DNA of 64,000 nucleotides. Origin: Mycolicibacterium elephantis DSM 44368 (GTDB lineage Bacteria > Actinomycetota > Actinomycetes > Mycobacteriales > Mycobacteriaceae). Where the stretch lies: NCBI RefSeq assembly GCF_004014805.1, contig NZ_ATDN01000001.1, positions 124,001-188,000 on the forward strand, read 5' to 3'. Made by a program: the position numbers and the translations under genes. The stretch's first letter is position 1. Every line of letters begins with the position of its first letter. The notes below the pieces were generated by a model. That model did not search any database. It was given only the letters and a program-made list of their open reading frames with translations, and was not told the DNA's origin. This document shows, in pieces, positions 18,508 through 29,280 of the stretch.

Positions 18508-21258
18508 CTACCGCGCTTCAACTGCCACGACGCCGCGTCGAATGTCGCTGATTGCGCGTTTCGCCGCTGCGCGCACCGCGGGGCTGGGGGCGGCGTTGCG
18601 CACCTGGTCGAGCAGGTCGAGCACTTGACGGCACCAGCGCACGAAATCGCCCGCTGAAAGCGGAGAACCCGAGCCGGTGGCATCGCTGGCGACGAGCGCG
18701 CTGGTCAGGTCGCCCGTGGTGGCCCAGCGGTAGATCGCTGGGACGAAGCCGTTGTCGGGTTCGCGGCTCTGCGCGATGCGGTGGCGCTGCTCGTCGGCGC
18801 GCAGCTCCGACCACAACCACCTGGTCTGATTCAGCGCGCGGCGCAGCCGGCCGGTGGGCACCTCGACCGCCTCGGAGGAACCGGGCGTGTCACCGCGCGA
18901 CTCGTAGAGCACCGCCGAAAGCACCGCCGCCAGCTCAGCGGGCTCCAGTCCCTCCCAGGCGCCGGTGCGCAGCGCCTCGGCCACCAGCAGGTCGCTTTCG
19001 CTGTAGATCCGGGCCAGCAGGCGGCCGTCGTCGGTGACCTTCGGATCCTCCTTCGGGCCGACGATGTAGCCACGCTCGGTGAGCAACACCACGATCCGGT
19101 CGAAGGTGCGCGCCAGCGAATTGGTCGCGGCGGCCACCTTCTGCCGGATCTGCTCGTTGTCGCGCTCGATGCGCAGGTACCGCTCGGCCAGCCGGGCCTT
19201 CTCCTCCCGGTCGGGCAGCCGGTGGGCGGGATGGTTGCGTAGTCGCTCCCGCAGGGCCGCCAGTTCGGGGTCGACGTCACGTTCCTTCGGCGGCCCGCTG
19301 CGTCTGCCCTTCGCCGACGGCACGTCCAACCCGGCTGCGGCGGTCCGCAGCGCCGACGCCAGGTCGCGCCGGGCCCGCGGGTTGCGGTGTTCGACGCGTT
19401 TGGGCAGCGACATCTTCCCAAGCGGCTCCGAGGCGCCCGTGTAGTCGGCCGACGAGATCCGGCCCGCCCACCGGTGTTCGGTGAGCACCAGCGGGCGGGG
19501 ATCATCCTCGTCGCGCGCCGGTTCGAGCACCACCGCCAGGCCGCTGCGACGGCCGTGGCTGATGTCGATGATGTCCCCGCGTCGCAGCGCGTACAGCGCG
19601 TCGTTGGTGGCGCGGCGGCGCTGCAGCCGCGACGCCCGCGACTGCGCCTTCTCCCGCGCCGAGATCTCCTGACGCAGCCGCACATAGTCGAGAATGGGCG
19701 CGTCGTGGGCGCCGTCGAGTTCGGCGGCGATCTCGTGGAGCATCCGCTCGCCCCGCTCGATACCGCGCCGCAGACCCACCACCGAGCGGTCGGCCTGGTA
19801 CTGCGCGAACGAACTCTCCAGCAGCTTGTGCGCCTGCGCCGGGTTCATCTGCTGCACCAGGTTGATCGTCATGTTGTAGGACGGCGCGAACGAACTGCGC
19901 AGCGGGAAGGTGCGGGTTGAGGCCAGCCCGGCGACCTCGGCGGGCTCCACATCCGGATGCCACAGCACCACCGCGTGCCCCTCCACGTCGATGCCGCGGC
20001 GCCCCGCACGACCCGTCAACTGGGTGTACTCCCCCGGCGTCAACGGCACATGCTGCTCGCCGTCGAACTTCACCAACCGCTCCAGCACCACCGTGCGCGC
20101 GGGCATGTTGATGCCCAAAGCCAGTGTCTCCGTGGCGAATACGGCTTTCACCAAACCGGCGGAGAACAGTTCCTCCACGGTGTGCCGGAACACCGGCAGC
20201 ATCCCCGCGTGGTGGGCGGCCAGCCCGCGCAGCAGCCCCTCTCGCCATTCGTGATAGTCCAGCACGATCAGGTCCGCTTCGGGCAGGTCGCCGCAGCGTC
20301 GCTCGACCACCTCGGCGATCGCGTCCCGCTCCTCGTCGGTGGTGAGCCGTAACGGCGAGCGCAGGCACTGCTTGACCGCGGCGTCGCACCCGGCGCGCGA
20401 GAAGATGAACGTGATCGCGGGCAGCAGTCCTTCGCGGTCCAGCGTGGCGATCACATCGGGCCGCGTCGGCGGGCGGTACATGGTGGGCCGGCCGCGACGG
20501 CCCCGGCCGCGGGGTTGCCAGTCGGCCAGCCGGTCGGCTTCGCGCCGATGGGCGAGGTGACGCAACAGATCCGGATTGACCAACAGCTCACGCTTGGATT
20601 TCGCCGCTTTGGCGGCGCGGGGGTCGAACAGGTCGAACAGCCGCTTGCCCACCAGCACGTGCTGCGACAGCGGGACCGGGCGGTGTTCGTCGACCACGAC
20701 GGTGGTGTCCCCGCGCACCTCCTGCATCCAGCCGCCGAACTCCTCGGCGTTGCTCACCGTCGCCGACAGGCTCACCAGCAGCACTTCGTCGGGCAGGTGC
20801 AGGATCACCTCTTCCCACACCGCCCCGCGCATCCGGTCGGCCAGGAAGTGCACCTCGTCCATCACGACGTAGGAAAGCCCGTGTAGCGCAGGAGAGTTCG
20901 CGTAGAGCATGTTGCGCAACACTTCGGTGGTCATCACGACGATGTCGGCGTCGCCGTTGATGGACTGGTCGCCGGTGAGCAACCCGATCTTCTCCGGGCC
21001 GTAACGGCGCACCAGGTCGCTGTGCTTCTGGTTGCTCAACGCCTTGATCGGTGTGGTGTAGAAGCACTTTCCGCCCGCTTCCAGCGCCAGGTGCACCGCG
21101 AACTCCCCCACCACGGTCTTGCCCGCGCCGGTCGGTGCGCACACCAGCACGCCGTGTCCGTTCTCCAGGGCCTGGCAGGCGGTTCGCTGAAAGTCGTCGA
21201 GCGCAAACGGCAGCTGTTCGGTGAACGCGGCCAGTTGCCCGCTACGTTGCATCGTCAT
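18508..21258 (-). CDS. helY: Ski2-like DEAD-box helicase
   Basis: A 916-residue ATP-dependent helicase close in length to M. tuberculosis HelY. Motif I is [14 protein letters not shown] near residue 38, motif [15 protein letters not shown] near 134 (DEVH box), motif [15 protein letters not shown], and motif [14 protein letters not shown] near 420. The C-terminal half carries the DSHCT region (LRADEQRH and [21 protein letters not shown]). It is thought to unwind RNA or structured nucleic acid. ATG at 21258 overlaps tatC by 17 bp; the next ATG at 21252 is also possible. It forms a convergent pair with nothing on its 3' side but follows the tatAC genes on the same strand. Confidence 0.93.
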   Translation of the reverse strand: MTMQRSGQLAAFTEQLPFALDDFQRTACQALENGHGVLVCAPTGAGKTVVGEFAVHLALEAGGKCFYTTPIKALSNQKHSDLVRRYGPEKIGLLTGDQSINGDADIVVMTTEVLRNMLYANSPALHGLSYVVMDEVHFLADRMRGAVWEEVILHLPDEVLLVSLSATVSNAEEFGGWMQEVRGDTTVVVDEHRPVPLSQHVLVGKRLFDLFDPRAAKAAKSKRELLVNPDLLRHLAHRREADRLADWQPRGRGRRGRPTMYRPPTRPDVIATLDREGLLPAITFIFSRAGCDAAVKQCLRSPLRLTTDEERDAIAEVVERRCGDLPEADLIVLDYHEWREGLLRGLAAHHAGMLPVFRHTVEELFSAGLVKAVFATETLALGINMPARTVVLERLVKFDGEQHVPLTPGEYTQLTGRAGRRGIDVEGHAVVLWHPDVEPAEVAGLASTRTFPLRSSFAPSYNMTINLVQQMNPAQAHKLLESSFAQYQADRSVVGLRRGIERGERMLHEIAAELDGAHDAPILDYVRLRQEISAREKAQSRASRLQRRRATNDALYALRRGDIIDISHGRRSGLAVVLEPARDEDDPRPLVLTEHRWAGRISSADYTGASEPLGKMSLPKRVEHRNPRARRDLASALRTAAAGLDVPSAKGRRSGPPKERDVDPELAALRERLRNHPAHRLPDREEKARLAERYLRIERDNEQIRQKVAAATNSLARTFDRIVVLLTERGYIVGPKEDPKVTDDGRLLARIYSESDLLVAEALRTGAWEGLEPAELAAVLSAVLYESRGDTPGSSEAVEVPTGRLRRALNQTRWLWSELRADEQRHRIAQSREPDNGFVPAIYRWATTGDLTSALVASDATGSGSPLSAGDFVRWCRQVLDLLDQVRNAAPSPAVRAAAKRAISDIRRGVVAVEAR

Positions 21259-22204
21259 CGACCACGGGCCGCGTCGACGTCGGCACAGCGGTCGGCGGTT
21301 CGATCGGTTCCGCTACCGGTTCGGGGCTGCCGATCGGCGCCGCCTGGTCTTCGGGTACCTCGTCCAGCGCTGCGCGGCGGGCCTTGCGTTTGTCGTGGAC
21401 CCGGGCGATCTGGATCGCGATCTCGAGCAGCGCCGTCAACGCCAGCGCCAGGGCCAGCATCGAGAACGGGTCGGAGCCCGGGGTGAAGATCGCGGCGAAC
21501 ACGAACAGCGCGAAGATCAGCCCGCGCCGCCACGCCGCCAGCCGCTGGTAGGTCAGGACGCCGACCATGTTGAGCATGATGATCAGCAGCGGGAACTCGA
21601 AGCTGAACCCGAACACCAGCAGCAGGTTGATCAGGAACCCGAAGTACTGGTCGCCCGACAACGCGGTCACCTGCACGTCGCTGCCGACCGTCAGCAGGAA
21701 GCCGAGGGCGGTGGACAGCACCACGTAGGCGAGCACCGCGCCCGCGACGAACAGCACAGCGCCGACGGTGACGAACGCGACGGCGAACCGGCGTTCCCTG
21801 CGGTACAGGCCCGGGGTGATGAACGCCCACAGCTGATGCAGCCATACCGGGCAGGCCAGCACGATGCCCGCGGCCAGCGCCACCTTCAGGCGCAGCATGA
21901 ACTGGTCGAACGGCGACGTCGCGAGCAGGCGGCAGCTGTCGTCGACAGTGATGTCGGCGCGCGACGACGCGGGCAGCTCGCAGTAGGGGCCACGCAGCCA
22001 TTCGCCGAGGCTGGGCAGTCCGAAAACCCCGTGGCTGTACCAGAGGAACCCGACGATCGTGGTCAACACGATCGCCGCAACCGAGATCAGCAGCCGGTTG
22101 CGCAGTTCTTGCAGATGCTCGACCAGCGACATGGTGCCGTCCGGGTTGACCCGGGAACGGCGCTGACGAGGATCGAGTTTCTTGAGTATCGCTGGGGGCT
22201 GCAC
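21242..22204 (-). CDS. tatC: Sec-independent protein translocase subunit TatC
   Basis: A 320-residue membrane protein with six membrane segments. The conserved start [15 protein letters not shown] (residues 25-39) contains the glutamate that binds the twin-arginine signal, and [12 protein letters not shown] and [16 protein letters not shown] are also diagnostic. TatC is the signal-recognition core that exports folded proteins. The first codon is GTG. The last 55 residues are an acidic, proline-rich tail typical of actinobacteria. It follows tatA and precedes helY on the same strand, with 17 bp overlap. Confidence 0.95.
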   Translation of the reverse strand: MQPPAILKKLDPRQRRSRVNPDGTMSLVEHLQELRNRLLISVAAIVLTTIVGFLWYSHGVFGLPSLGEWLRGPYCELPASSRADITVDDSCRLLATSPFDQFMLRLKVALAAGIVLACPVWLHQLWAFITPGLYRRERRFAVAFVTVGAVLFVAGAVLAYVVLSTALGFLLTVGSDVQVTALSGDQYFGFLINLLLVFGFSFEFPLLIIMLNMVGVLTYQRLAAWRRGLIFALFVFAAIFTPGSDPFSMLALALALTALLEIAIQIARVHDKRKARRAALDEVPEDQAAPIGSPEPVAEPIEPPTAVPTSTRPVVDDDAT

Positions 22205-22255
22205 GGCAGGCCTATCGACGCGGCATCATGCCGCGGTCGGCGTCGTGGGTGTCGG

Positions 22256-22510
22256 TCAGGCTGGACGTTTGTCCGAGGGCTGCTCGGGGGCCTGCGTCGA
22301 GTCGTCGACGCGTTCCGAGGCGATCGGCGTGGCCTGTTGCGTCGGGGTGTCGTCCTGCTTGGAGTCCGACTGCATCTCCTTGATCTCCGACTTGAAGATT
22401 CGCATCGACTTACCAAGCGAACGCGCCGCGTCCGGGAGCTTCTTGGCACCGAAGAGCAGCACGAACACAGCGATGACGATTACCCAGTGCCAGGGTTGTA
22501 GACCGCCCAA
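22256..22510 (-). CDS. tatA: Sec-independent translocase pore subunit TatA, TTG start
   Basis: An 84-residue protein. Residues 1-20 are the membrane helix ([20 protein letters not shown]), followed by the [16 protein letters not shown] hinge and amphipathic helix that define TatA, and a charged tail. Oligomers of TatA form the pathway for folded proteins together with TatC. The start is TTG at 22510: GGAGG lies 8 bp upstream of it, whereas the in-frame GTG nine bases earlier directly abuts GGAGG and has no room for a ribosome. The M. tuberculosis protein also begins at this residue. No tatB is in this locus. Confidence 0.9.
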   Translation of the reverse strand: MGGLQPWHWVIVIAVFVLLFGAKKLPDAARSLGKSMRIFKSEIKEMQSDSKQDDTPTQQATPIASERVDDSTQAPEQPSDKRPA

Positions 22511-22539
22511 TTTGGTCACCTCCAGACGTCTCGGCCAGT

Positions 22540-23517
22540 CTACCGCTCTCCCGCGCCGGCCTCGTAGGCGCGCAGCGCCGCGGCGGCCGTTTCCCGGACC
22601 TGACGCGCCAGGGTCTGCGGTTCGAGCACCCGCACGGCCGGGCCGAAGCCGAGCACGAACCGCGCCATCCAGTCCTCGGAGGCGTAGGTCATCGCGGCCT
22701 CGACGGCGCCGTCGGGCAGCTCGCGGATCTCGCGCAGCGGGTAGTAGTCGAACATCCAGGCCGCCGACGGGGCGATCAGCAGCGTCGCTGAGGGAAGCGA
22801 CGGGTCGGCGTCGAACAGCGACGTGTCGGGTTCGTCCTGCACGGCGGGCGGCGGCGGCGACGACGGTTCGTCGAGCACGTGCGCGTCGACGATGCGGTCG
22901 AACCGGAACAGCCGCACCCCTTCGGCCGACCGGCACCACGCCTCCAGATAGCTGTGATCGCCGACCAGCACGACCCGGATCGGGTCGACGGTGCGGCTGG
23001 ACAGCATGTCGTGCGACGCCGAGTAGTACTCGAGGGTCACGGCACGGCCGTCGCGCACCGCTTGGCGAACCGCGGCGGCGGCCTCGCTTTCGATCGGGGC
23101 GCGCTCGTCGACCGCGGCCACCGTCGCGCCGGTGCCCTGCCCCAACGCGCCTGCGGCCGATTCGATCTTGGCGATCGCGCTGCGCGCGGCCTCCGGGTCG
23201 AGGATGCCGGGCACATCTGCCAGCGCCCGCAGTGCCACCAGCACGCCCGTCGCCTCCGGCGAGGTCAGCCGCAGCGGATGGTCCATACCTGCCGAGAACG
23301 TGACTTCGATTGTGTCGCCGGAGAATTCGAAGTCGATGAGGTCACCTGGCCCGTAGCCGGGCAGCCCGCACATCCACAGCTGGTTGATGTCGTCGCGCAG
23401 TTGTTTGACGCTGACCCCCAGGTCGGCCGCCGCCTCGGCGTAGGTGATCTTCGGGTTGGCCTGGAAGTACGGCACCATGTTGAGCAGCCGCACCAGCCGC
23501 GAGGAGACGGCGCTCAT
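22540..23517 (-). CDS. pafC: WYL-domain transcription factor PafC
   Basis: A 325-residue regulator. Residues 3-70 form a winged helix ([17 protein letters not shown], then [18 protein letters not shown]), and residues about 140-230 the WYL-type ligand-binding domain ([10 protein letters not shown]). With PafB it forms the PafBC activator of the mycobacterial LexA/RecA-independent DNA damage response. ATG at 23517 overlaps the pafB stop by ATGA. The neighbours pafA and pafB reflect the conserved paf gene group, although PafBC does not act in pupylation itself. Confidence 0.93.
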   Translation of the reverse strand: MSAVSSRLVRLLNMVPYFQANPKITYAEAAADLGVSVKQLRDDINQLWMCGLPGYGPGDLIDFEFSGDTIEVTFSAGMDHPLRLTSPEATGVLVALRALADVPGILDPEAARSAIAKIESAAGALGQGTGATVAAVDERAPIESEAAAAVRQAVRDGRAVTLEYYSASHDMLSSRTVDPIRVVLVGDHSYLEAWCRSAEGVRLFRFDRIVDAHVLDEPSSPPPPAVQDEPDTSLFDADPSLPSATLLIAPSAAWMFDYYPLREIRELPDGAVEAAMTYASEDWMARFVLGFGPAVRVLEPQTLARQVRETAAAALRAYEAGAGER

Positions 23518-24518
23518 GCCCGCACCTCGGGCACCGGCTCGGCCTGCGCGCGCAGCCGGGCCAGCACGTCGTCGCGCAGCGCCTCGGGCTCGAGTGCCAC
23601 CGCGTCGGGTCCGTAGCTGGCGACTTCGCGGGCCAGCCGGTCGAGCATGCCGATGTCCACGCTGATCTCCTCGCCGGCGCGGCCGTCGAGCTCGCGCGGG
23701 CCGATGACCGTCGCCCGCCTGCGCAGCGCCGTGGCCCGGCCGTCGGCGACCCACACCCGCGCCTGGCCGCTGCTCGGCCACTCCCCGACGGCGCGGTCGA
23801 CGATCTCGCGCAGGTTCACTCCCTCCGGCCGCTTCACCGCCCCGACCGGCCCGATCGGCGTCACCTCGGCGCCGATGCGGGACAGCCGGAACGTGCGCGT
23901 CGCGTTGCGGTCGCGGTCATGGCCCACCAGATACCAGCGGCCCTTGGTGGTGAGCACGCCCCACGGCTCGACGGTGCGGGTGGTGTAGGGCTCGCTGCGC
24001 GACGACCGGTGCGGGAACTGCACCGCTTGGCCGGAGTCGATGGCGGACAGCAGCATTCCGAGCACGTCCTCGGAGCCGCGCAGGCCGGGCAGCGCCCCCG
24101 TGGAGGTGATCGAGACGCCGGCGTCGACGGCGTCGATGTCGACACCCGCGGCACGCAGTTTGAGCAGCGCGCCCTGGGTGGCGGTGATGAGCTCGGGTGA
24201 TTCCCACAGCTGGGTGGCCACCGCCACGGCCGCGGCCTCGTCGGCGGTCAGCTCGACGGGGGTCAGCGCGTAGGCCTCGCGGTTGATGCGGTAGCCCTCG
24301 GTCGGGTCGAACTGCGACACCCGGCCGGTCTCCAGCGGGATGCCGAGGTCGCGCAGCTCGTTCTTGTCGCGCTCGAACATCCGCGAGAACGCCTCGTCGC
24401 TGGCGTGTTCGGAGTAGCCGTAGACGGTCTCGCGGATGCGCTCGGCGGTGATGAAGGTGTTGGTGGACAGCAGCGCGATGACGAGGTTCATCAACCGTTC
24501 GACTTTGGAGATCGCCAC
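23514..24518 (-). CDS. pafB: WYL-domain transcription factor PafB
   Basis: A 334-residue paralogue of PafC. The helix-turn-helix is at residues 3-60 (SKVERLMNLVIALLS, FITAERIRETVYGYS), and the WYL motif appears literally in TKGRWYLVGHD near residue 197. With PafC it activates DNA repair genes after damage, with single-stranded DNA suggested as the ligand. The start is GTG at 24518; a longer frame to 24608 lies inside pafA. There are 29 bp between the pafA stop and this start, so the three paf genes form one operon. Confidence 0.93.
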   Translation of the reverse strand: MAISKVERLMNLVIALLSTNTFITAERIRETVYGYSEHASDEAFSRMFERDKNELRDLGIPLETGRVSQFDPTEGYRINREAYALTPVELTADEAAAVAVATQLWESPELITATQGALLKLRAAGVDIDAVDAGVSITSTGALPGLRGSEDVLGMLLSAIDSGQAVQFPHRSSRSEPYTTRTVEPWGVLTTKGRWYLVGHDRDRNATRTFRLSRIGAEVTPIGPVGAVKRPEGVNLREIVDRAVGEWPSSGQARVWVADGRATALRRRATVIGPRELDGRAGEEISVDIGMLDRLAREVASYGPDAVALEPEALRDDVLARLRAQAEPVPEVRA

Positions 24519-24547
24519 TGGGATCAGCTTACTGGGACACGGCCTAG

Positions 24548-25906
24548 TCACATGCTGGCGATCAGGCGCTTGACCCGTTCGTCGACCGAGCGGAACGGGT
24601 CCTTGCACAACACCGTGCGCTGCGCCTGGTCGTTGAGCTTGAGGTGCACCCAGTCGACGGTGAAATCGCGCCCGGCTTCCTGCGCCGCGGCGATGAACTC
24701 ACCGCGCAGCTTGGCGCGGGTGGTCTGCGGCGGGGTGTTGACCGCGGCTTCGATCTCCTCGTCGGTGGTGATCCGGGCCGCCAGCCCCTTGCGCTGCAGC
24801 AGATCGAACACGCCGCGACCGCGTTTGATGTCGTGGTAGGCCAGGTCGAGCTGGCTGATCTTCGGGTCGGACAGCTCCATGTTGTAGCGGTCCTGATAGC
24901 GCTGGAACAGCTTGCGCTTGATCACCCAGTCGATCTCGGTGTCGACCTTCGCGAAGTCCTGGCTCTCGACCGCGTCGAGTTGGCGTCCCCACAGGTCGAC
25001 CACCTGCTGGATCTGGGTGTCGGGTTCGCGGTTCTGCAGGTACTCGACCGCGCGCGCGTAGTACTCGCGCTGGATGTCCAGCGCGCTGGCCTGCCTGCCG
25101 CCCGCCAGCCGCACCGGGCGCCGCCCGGTGAGGTCGTGGCTGACCTCGCGGATGGCGCGGATCGGGTTGTCCAGCGAGAAGTCGCGGAACGCGATGCCCG
25201 CCTCGATCATCTCCAGCACCAGCGACGCGGTACCCACCTTGAGCATCGTGGTGGCCTCGCACATGTTGGAGTCGCCGACGATGACGTGCAGCCGTCGGTA
25301 CTTCTCGGCGTCGGCGTGCGGTTCGTCGCGGGTGTTGATGATCGGCCGGCTTCGGGTGGTGGCGCTGGAGACGCCCTCCCAGATGTGCTCGGCGCGTTGG
25401 CTCAAGCAGAACGTCGCGGCCTTCGGCGTCTGCAACACCTTGCCCGCGCCGCAGATCAACTGGCGGGTGACCAGGAACGGCAGCAGCACGTCGGAGATCC
25501 GGGAGAACTCCCCTGCACGCACGATCAGGTAGTTCTCGTGGCAGCCGTAGGAGTTGCCCGCCGAGTCGGTGTTGTTCTTGAACAGGTAGATGTCGCCGCC
25601 GATGCCCTCGTCGGCCAGGCGCTGCTCGGCGTCGATCAGCAGGTCTTCGAGCACCCGCTCGCCGGCCCGGTCGTGGGTGACGAGCTGGGTGAGGCTGTCG
25701 CATTCGGCGGTGGCGTATTCGGGGTGGCTGCCCACATCGAGGTACAGCCGCGCGCCGTTGCGGAGGAAAACGTTGGAACTGCGGCCCCACGACACCACGC
25801 GCCGGAACAGGTAGCGGGCAACTTCATCGGGACTGAGTCGACGATGGCCGTGGAACGTGCAGGTGACACCGAATTCTGTCTCGATGCCCATAATTCGTCG
25901 CTGCAC
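24548..25906 (-). CDS. pafA: Pup--protein ligase
   Basis: A 452-residue ligase, the same length as the M. tuberculosis enzyme. It attaches deamidated Pup to lysines of target proteins by ATP-driven formation of a gamma-glutamyl phosphate. The N-terminal glutamine-synthetase-like fold shows [11 protein letters not shown] (magnesium site glutamate) and [15 protein letters not shown] (D57, the catalytic aspartate), and [18 protein letters not shown] is the conserved central segment. The GTG start at 25906 precedes [10 protein letters not shown], the accepted start of the family; the frame further upstream overlaps the divergent cyclase gene. It is related to dop at 30476. Confidence 0.95.
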   Translation of the reverse strand: MQRRIMGIETEFGVTCTFHGHRRLSPDEVARYLFRRVVSWGRSSNVFLRNGARLYLDVGSHPEYATAECDSLTQLVTHDRAGERVLEDLLIDAEQRLADEGIGGDIYLFKNNTDSAGNSYGCHENYLIVRAGEFSRISDVLLPFLVTRQLICGAGKVLQTPKAATFCLSQRAEHIWEGVSSATTRSRPIINTRDEPHADAEKYRRLHVIVGDSNMCEATTMLKVGTASLVLEMIEAGIAFRDFSLDNPIRAIREVSHDLTGRRPVRLAGGRQASALDIQREYYARAVEYLQNREPDTQIQQVVDLWGRQLDAVESQDFAKVDTEIDWVIKRKLFQRYQDRYNMELSDPKISQLDLAYHDIKRGRGVFDLLQRKGLAARITTDEEIEAAVNTPPQTTRAKLRGEFIAAAQEAGRDFTVDWVHLKLNDQAQRTVLCKDPFRSVDERVKRLIASM

Positions 25907-25996
25907 GTCATCGAGACTACTGGTTGTCCGCGGGCAAAGGCGGGCCGCCGCGCGGAAACAGTGAGTCGGAACGCCGCACGCCGGTATCGTTCTGCC

Positions 25997-27556
25997 ATGG
26001 CGGAGACGTCTTACGCCGCCTGCGGCGATCTCAGCCTCGCGTATCAGGTATTCGGCGACGGCCCGGTCGACGTCGTCTACGCGGGGTCGTTCGTCAGCCA
26101 TGTCGAGTTGTTCTGGACCATGCCCGAGTTCGAGTCCTTCATGAACCGGCTGGGAACGTTCTGCCGCATCGTCATGTTCGACAAGGCCGGGGTCGGCCTG
26201 TCCGATCCCGTGCCGCGAGTTCGCACTCTGGATGACCGAGCGGCCGAAATCGAGGCCGTCATGGATGCCGTCGGCTTCAGAAAGGCGGTCCTCTTCGGTG
26301 TCAGCGAGGGCGGCCCGGCCGCTCTGGTGTTCGCCGCGACCCGACCCGAACGCACGCAGGCGTTGATCCTTGTCGGCACGAGTTCATTCACCGGCTTCTT
26401 CAACGGGTGGGAGGACGTCGACCGCGACCCGGCCGAGATGCGGCCGCGGATGTTGCGCGAACTGGGTGAGGACTACACGCCGACGACGGAACAGATCGCC
26501 CACTGGCTGGAATTCGCCCGCGCCACCCGCTCACAATGGGGCACCGGTACGGCACTCAGCGTTCTGGTGCCATCGACCAACGCCTCGATGCGTCAGCTCG
26601 CGATGCTCGAGCGGATGAGCGCCAGCCCCGGGATGGCGCGGGCGACGCTGGAAGCGGTGTGCCGGATGGATGTGCGACCGATCTTGCCGGCCATCACCGC
26701 GCCCACGCTCGTCATTCACGCACGGCACGACTTCGTTCCCGTGCAGGGCGGCCGGTATCTGGCCGACCACATTCCCGGCGCGCGGATGCTGGAAGTCGAC
26801 AGCCGGGACCACGCGCCGTGGATCTCCGACCCCGACCGGATAACCGCCGAGATCGAGGAGTTCCTCACCGGCAGCCATGCCGCGCCGTCACAGGCACATC
26901 GCGCGCTGCGCACCGTGCTGTTCACCGACATCGTCGCGTCGACGGAGCATGCCGCGGCGACCGGCGACGAGCGGTGGCGCACGCTGCTGCACCGCTTCGG
27001 CGAGATCACCACCGAACTCACGGGACGCTACGGCGGCACCGTGGTGAAAAGCACCGGCGACGGACACCTCATCACGTTCGACGGCCCGACCCAGGCCATC
27101 CGCTGCGCCGAGACCCTGCAAGCAGAGGCCGAGAGCCTCGGCATCCGGATTCGCATCGGTGTCCACACCGGCGAATGCGAGCTGCTCGACGGCGACATCG
27201 GCGGGATAGCGGTGCATATCGCCGCGCGGATACTCGCCCGGGCCGGCGCCGGCGACATTCTGGTCTCCAGCACTGTCCGTGACCTCGTCGTGGGCTCGGG
27301 GACCGGGTTTGAGGACCGCGGCAGCGTCGAATTGCGTGGTGTGCCGGGTATCTGGCAACTCCTGGCGGTCGCTCGCCACGGTGCGCAAGCGGGGTCGGCC
27401 GAAGCCAATCTGATCGCCACGCCCACGCCGGGCCCTCGATCCGTGATGCGCCGGTCAGACCGCGCCGTGGCCGTGTTCGCCAGACGAACGCCGTGGGTAC
27501 TCCGCGGGTTCGCCCGCGGTCAGGCACGCCGGCGGGCCGGCGCAAGAGCGTCGTGA
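25997..27556 (+). CDS. Alpha/beta hydrolase fused to class III adenylate cyclase
   Basis: A 519-residue two-domain protein. Residues 1-290 are an alpha/beta hydrolase with a complete triad: S103 in GVSEGG, D245 in HARHD and H272 in SRDH. Residues 303-460 are a class III cyclase homology domain with metal-binding D311 (LFTDIVAST) and D355 (KSTGDGH), and K351 that favours ATP. In the usual AVNxxAR segment the asparagine is replaced by histidine (H407 in [10 protein letters not shown]) with R411 kept. Hydrolase-cyclase fusions are known in mycobacteria. The C-terminal 50 residues are basic. The ATG at 25997 lies 90 bp from the divergent pafA start; a far longer frame to 24644 is antisense to pafA and was rejected. 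Confidence 0.88.
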   Translation: MAETSYAACGDLSLAYQVFGDGPVDVVYAGSFVSHVELFWTMPEFESFMNRLGTFCRIVMFDKAGVGLSDPVPRVRTLDDRAAEIEAVMDAVGFRKAVLFGVSEGGPAALVFAATRPERTQALILVGTSSFTGFFNGWEDVDRDPAEMRPRMLRELGEDYTPTTEQIAHWLEFARATRSQWGTGTALSVLVPSTNASMRQLAMLERMSASPGMARATLEAVCRMDVRPILPAITAPTLVIHARHDFVPVQGGRYLADHIPGARMLEVDSRDHAPWISDPDRITAEIEEFLTGSHAAPSQAHRALRTVLFTDIVASTEHAAATGDERWRTLLHRFGEITTELTGRYGGTVVKSTGDGHLITFDGPTQAIRCAETLQAEAESLGIRIRIGVHTGECELLDGDIGGIAVHIAARILARAGAGDILVSSTVRDLVVGSGTGFEDRGSVELRGVPGIWQLLAVARHGAQAGSAEANLIATPTPGPRSVMRRSDRAVAVFARRTPWVLRGFARGQARRRAGARAS

Positions 27557-27576
27557 TCCGGGCCTGAAGATCACCG

Positions 27577-27635
27577 GCGAGCAGACGCAGAAGCGTGTCG
27601 CGATGTCGAGAAAAACCCCTTTTGCGTCTGTTCGC
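27577..27635. repeat. Long intergenic inverted repeat
   Basis: GCGAGCAGACGCAGAAG at 27577-27593 pairs with CTTTTGCGTCTGTTCGC at 27619-27635: 17-bp arms with two mismatches, both allowing G-U pairs in RNA, and a 25-nt loop. It lies between the cyclase fusion and the epoxide hydrolase gene. I recall similar GCGAGCAGACGCAAAA...TGCGTCTGCTCGC elements as common in mycobacterial intergenic DNA. A role as a terminator or dispersed palindrome is possible. Confidence 0.6.
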
Positions 27636-27661
27636 GCTACAAACCCGGCGAAAATGGGCCG

Positions 27662-28555
27662 ATGTGGTCGCGCAGCGCCCCGGTGGACGGGTTCCGGCTG
27701 GCCTTCGACCGGTTCGGCACCCCCGGCGCGCCGCCGGTGGTGCTGCTGCACGGCTGGCCCGGCAACCGGCACGACTACCGCCACGTCGTACCGCTGCTGG
27801 CCGACGCCGCCGACGTCATCGTGCCCGATCTGCGCGGTTTCGGCGGGTCTGACAAACACGCCGTCGCGGTGCGGCATTTCTACAGCGCGACCGCGCAGGC
27901 CAGCAGCATCATCGGGCTGATCCGGGAACTCGACCTGCCGCCGGTGGTGCTCGCCGGATACGACGTCGGCAGCCGCGTCGCGCAGAGCGTGGCCCGGATG
28001 CAGCCCGACCTCGTCGCGGCGCTGGTGCTGTCGCCGCCGCTGCCCGGCGCCGGGGACCGGGTGCTCAGCGCGCACGCCCAGAGCGAGTTCTGGTACCAGG
28101 CCTTCCACCAGCTACCGGTTGCCGCGCAACTGATCGACGGCAATCCCGACGCGGTGCGGGACTACCTGCGCCACTTCTGGGTTCACTGGTCGGGCCCGAA
28201 CTTCACCCTGCCGGAGGAGGAATTGGAGCGGCTGGTGGGCGACTACGCGCTGCCCGGCGCGTTCGCCGCGTCGATCGCGTGGTACCGCGCGGGCGCCGGG
28301 ATGATCGCTCAGGCGCTCACCGAGCTACCGCCGGAGCGGGCCATCAAGATTCGCGTGCCCGCCGAAGTGTTGTGGCCCCAGCACGATCCGCTGTTTCCGC
28401 GGGAATGGTCCGATCGGCTCGAGCACTACTTCACCGACGTACAGGTCAATTTCGCGTTCGACTCCGGGCATTTCACCCCGCTGGAGTGCCCGCGGCAGTT
28501 CGCCGAGTTGATCCTCATCCGCGCTGCGCCCGACGCGGAGCCGACGGCGCCCTAG
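27662..28555 (+). CDS. Epoxide hydrolase-type alpha/beta hydrolase
   Basis: A 297-residue hydrolase. HGWPGN (residues 36-41) forms the oxyanion hole. The nucleophile is an aspartate, in [12 protein letters not shown] near residue 101, in place of serine, as in epoxide hydrolases and haloalkane/haloacetate dehalogenases. The acid is probably D in PQHDPLF near 240 and the base H in [10 protein letters not shown] near 269. It probably opens an epoxide by water through an ester intermediate, but dehalogenation cannot be excluded. The ATG at 27662 follows the long inverted repeat. The 3' end overlaps the convergent prcA by 4 bp. Confidence 0.85.
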   Translation: MWSRSAPVDGFRLAFDRFGTPGAPPVVLLHGWPGNRHDYRHVVPLLADAADVIVPDLRGFGGSDKHAVAVRHFYSATAQASSIIGLIRELDLPPVVLAGYDVGSRVAQSVARMQPDLVAALVLSPPLPGAGDRVLSAHAQSEFWYQAFHQLPVAAQLIDGNPDAVRDYLRHFWVHWSGPNFTLPEEELERLVGDYALPGAFAASIAWYRAGAGMIAQALTELPPERAIKIRVPAEVLWPQHDPLFPREWSDRLEHYFTDVQVNFAFDSGHFTPLECPRQFAELILIRAAPDAEPTAP

Positions 28556-29280
28556 GAGCTGCCGGCCTGATCTTCAGGGTCTTCGGGCAGCAGCCCGTCG
28601 AGCGCCGAGCCGGTGATCCGGCGGAAGGCCCGCCGCGGCCGGTTGACGTCCAGGATCGCCACTTCCAGCGTCGCAGGCCCGAGGTTCCGCGGTTCCCCGT
28701 TGGTGTCGACCTTCTTCAGCGCATCGACCGCGATCTTCACCGCGTCGGCCAGGCTGGCGTTCTCCCGATAGGACTCGTTGAGCGCCGTGGTGATCGGATC
28801 GGTGGTGCCACCCATCACCACGAAGTGCGGCTCGTCGGCGATCGACCCGTCGTAGGTGATGCGGTACAGCTCAGGCGGTTTGGACTCGCCGTAGTGTGCG
28901 ACCTCGGCGACGCACAGCTCGACCTCGTACGGCTTGGCCTGCTCGGTGAAGATCGTGCCGAGCGTCTGCGCGTACACGTTGGCCAGCTGGCGGCCGGTGA
29001 CATCGCGGCGGGCATACGCATAACCGCGGGTGTCGGCGAACTGGATACCGCCACGCCGCAGGTTGTCGAACTCGTTGAAGCGGCCGACCGCGGCGAACCC
29101 GACCCGGTCATAGAGTTCACTGACCTTCTGCAGTGAACGCGAGGGGTTCTCGGCGACGAACAACACCCCGTCGGCATAGGCCAGCACCACCACGCTGCGG
29201 CCCTTGGCAATTCCCTTACGTGCGAGCTCCGAACGCTCGCGCATCGCCTGCTCGGGCGAGATGAAGTATGGAAAGCTCAC
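28552..29280 (-). CDS. prcA: Proteasome alpha subunit
   Basis: A 242-residue alpha-type proteasome subunit that builds the outer rings of the 20S core. It opens [26 protein letters not shown], the gating N-terminus and first helix, and has the [18 protein letters not shown] strand set. Alpha subunits lack the catalytic threonine. The GTG at 29280 overlaps the prcB stop (GTGA), so the two subunits are coupled. Its C-terminus is acidic. The gene ends four bases inside the convergent epoxide hydrolase gene. Confidence 0.96.
   Translation of the reverse strand: MSFPYFISPEQAMRERSELARKGIAKGRSVVVLAYADGVLFVAENPSRSLQKVSELYDRVGFAAVGRFNEFDNLRRGGIQFADTRGYAYARRDVTGRQLANVYAQTLGTIFTEQAKPYEVELCVAEVAHYGESKPPELYRITYDGSIADEPHFVVMGGTTDPITTALNESYRENASLADAVKIAVDALKKVDTNGEPRNLGPATLEVAILDVNRPRRAFRRITGSALDGLLPEDPEDQAGSS

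Noticed and set aside
24644..25996. Huge N-terminal extension of the hydrolase-cyclase frame
   Set aside because: It is antisense to pafA, which has exact family length; composition is the mirror of a coding strand.
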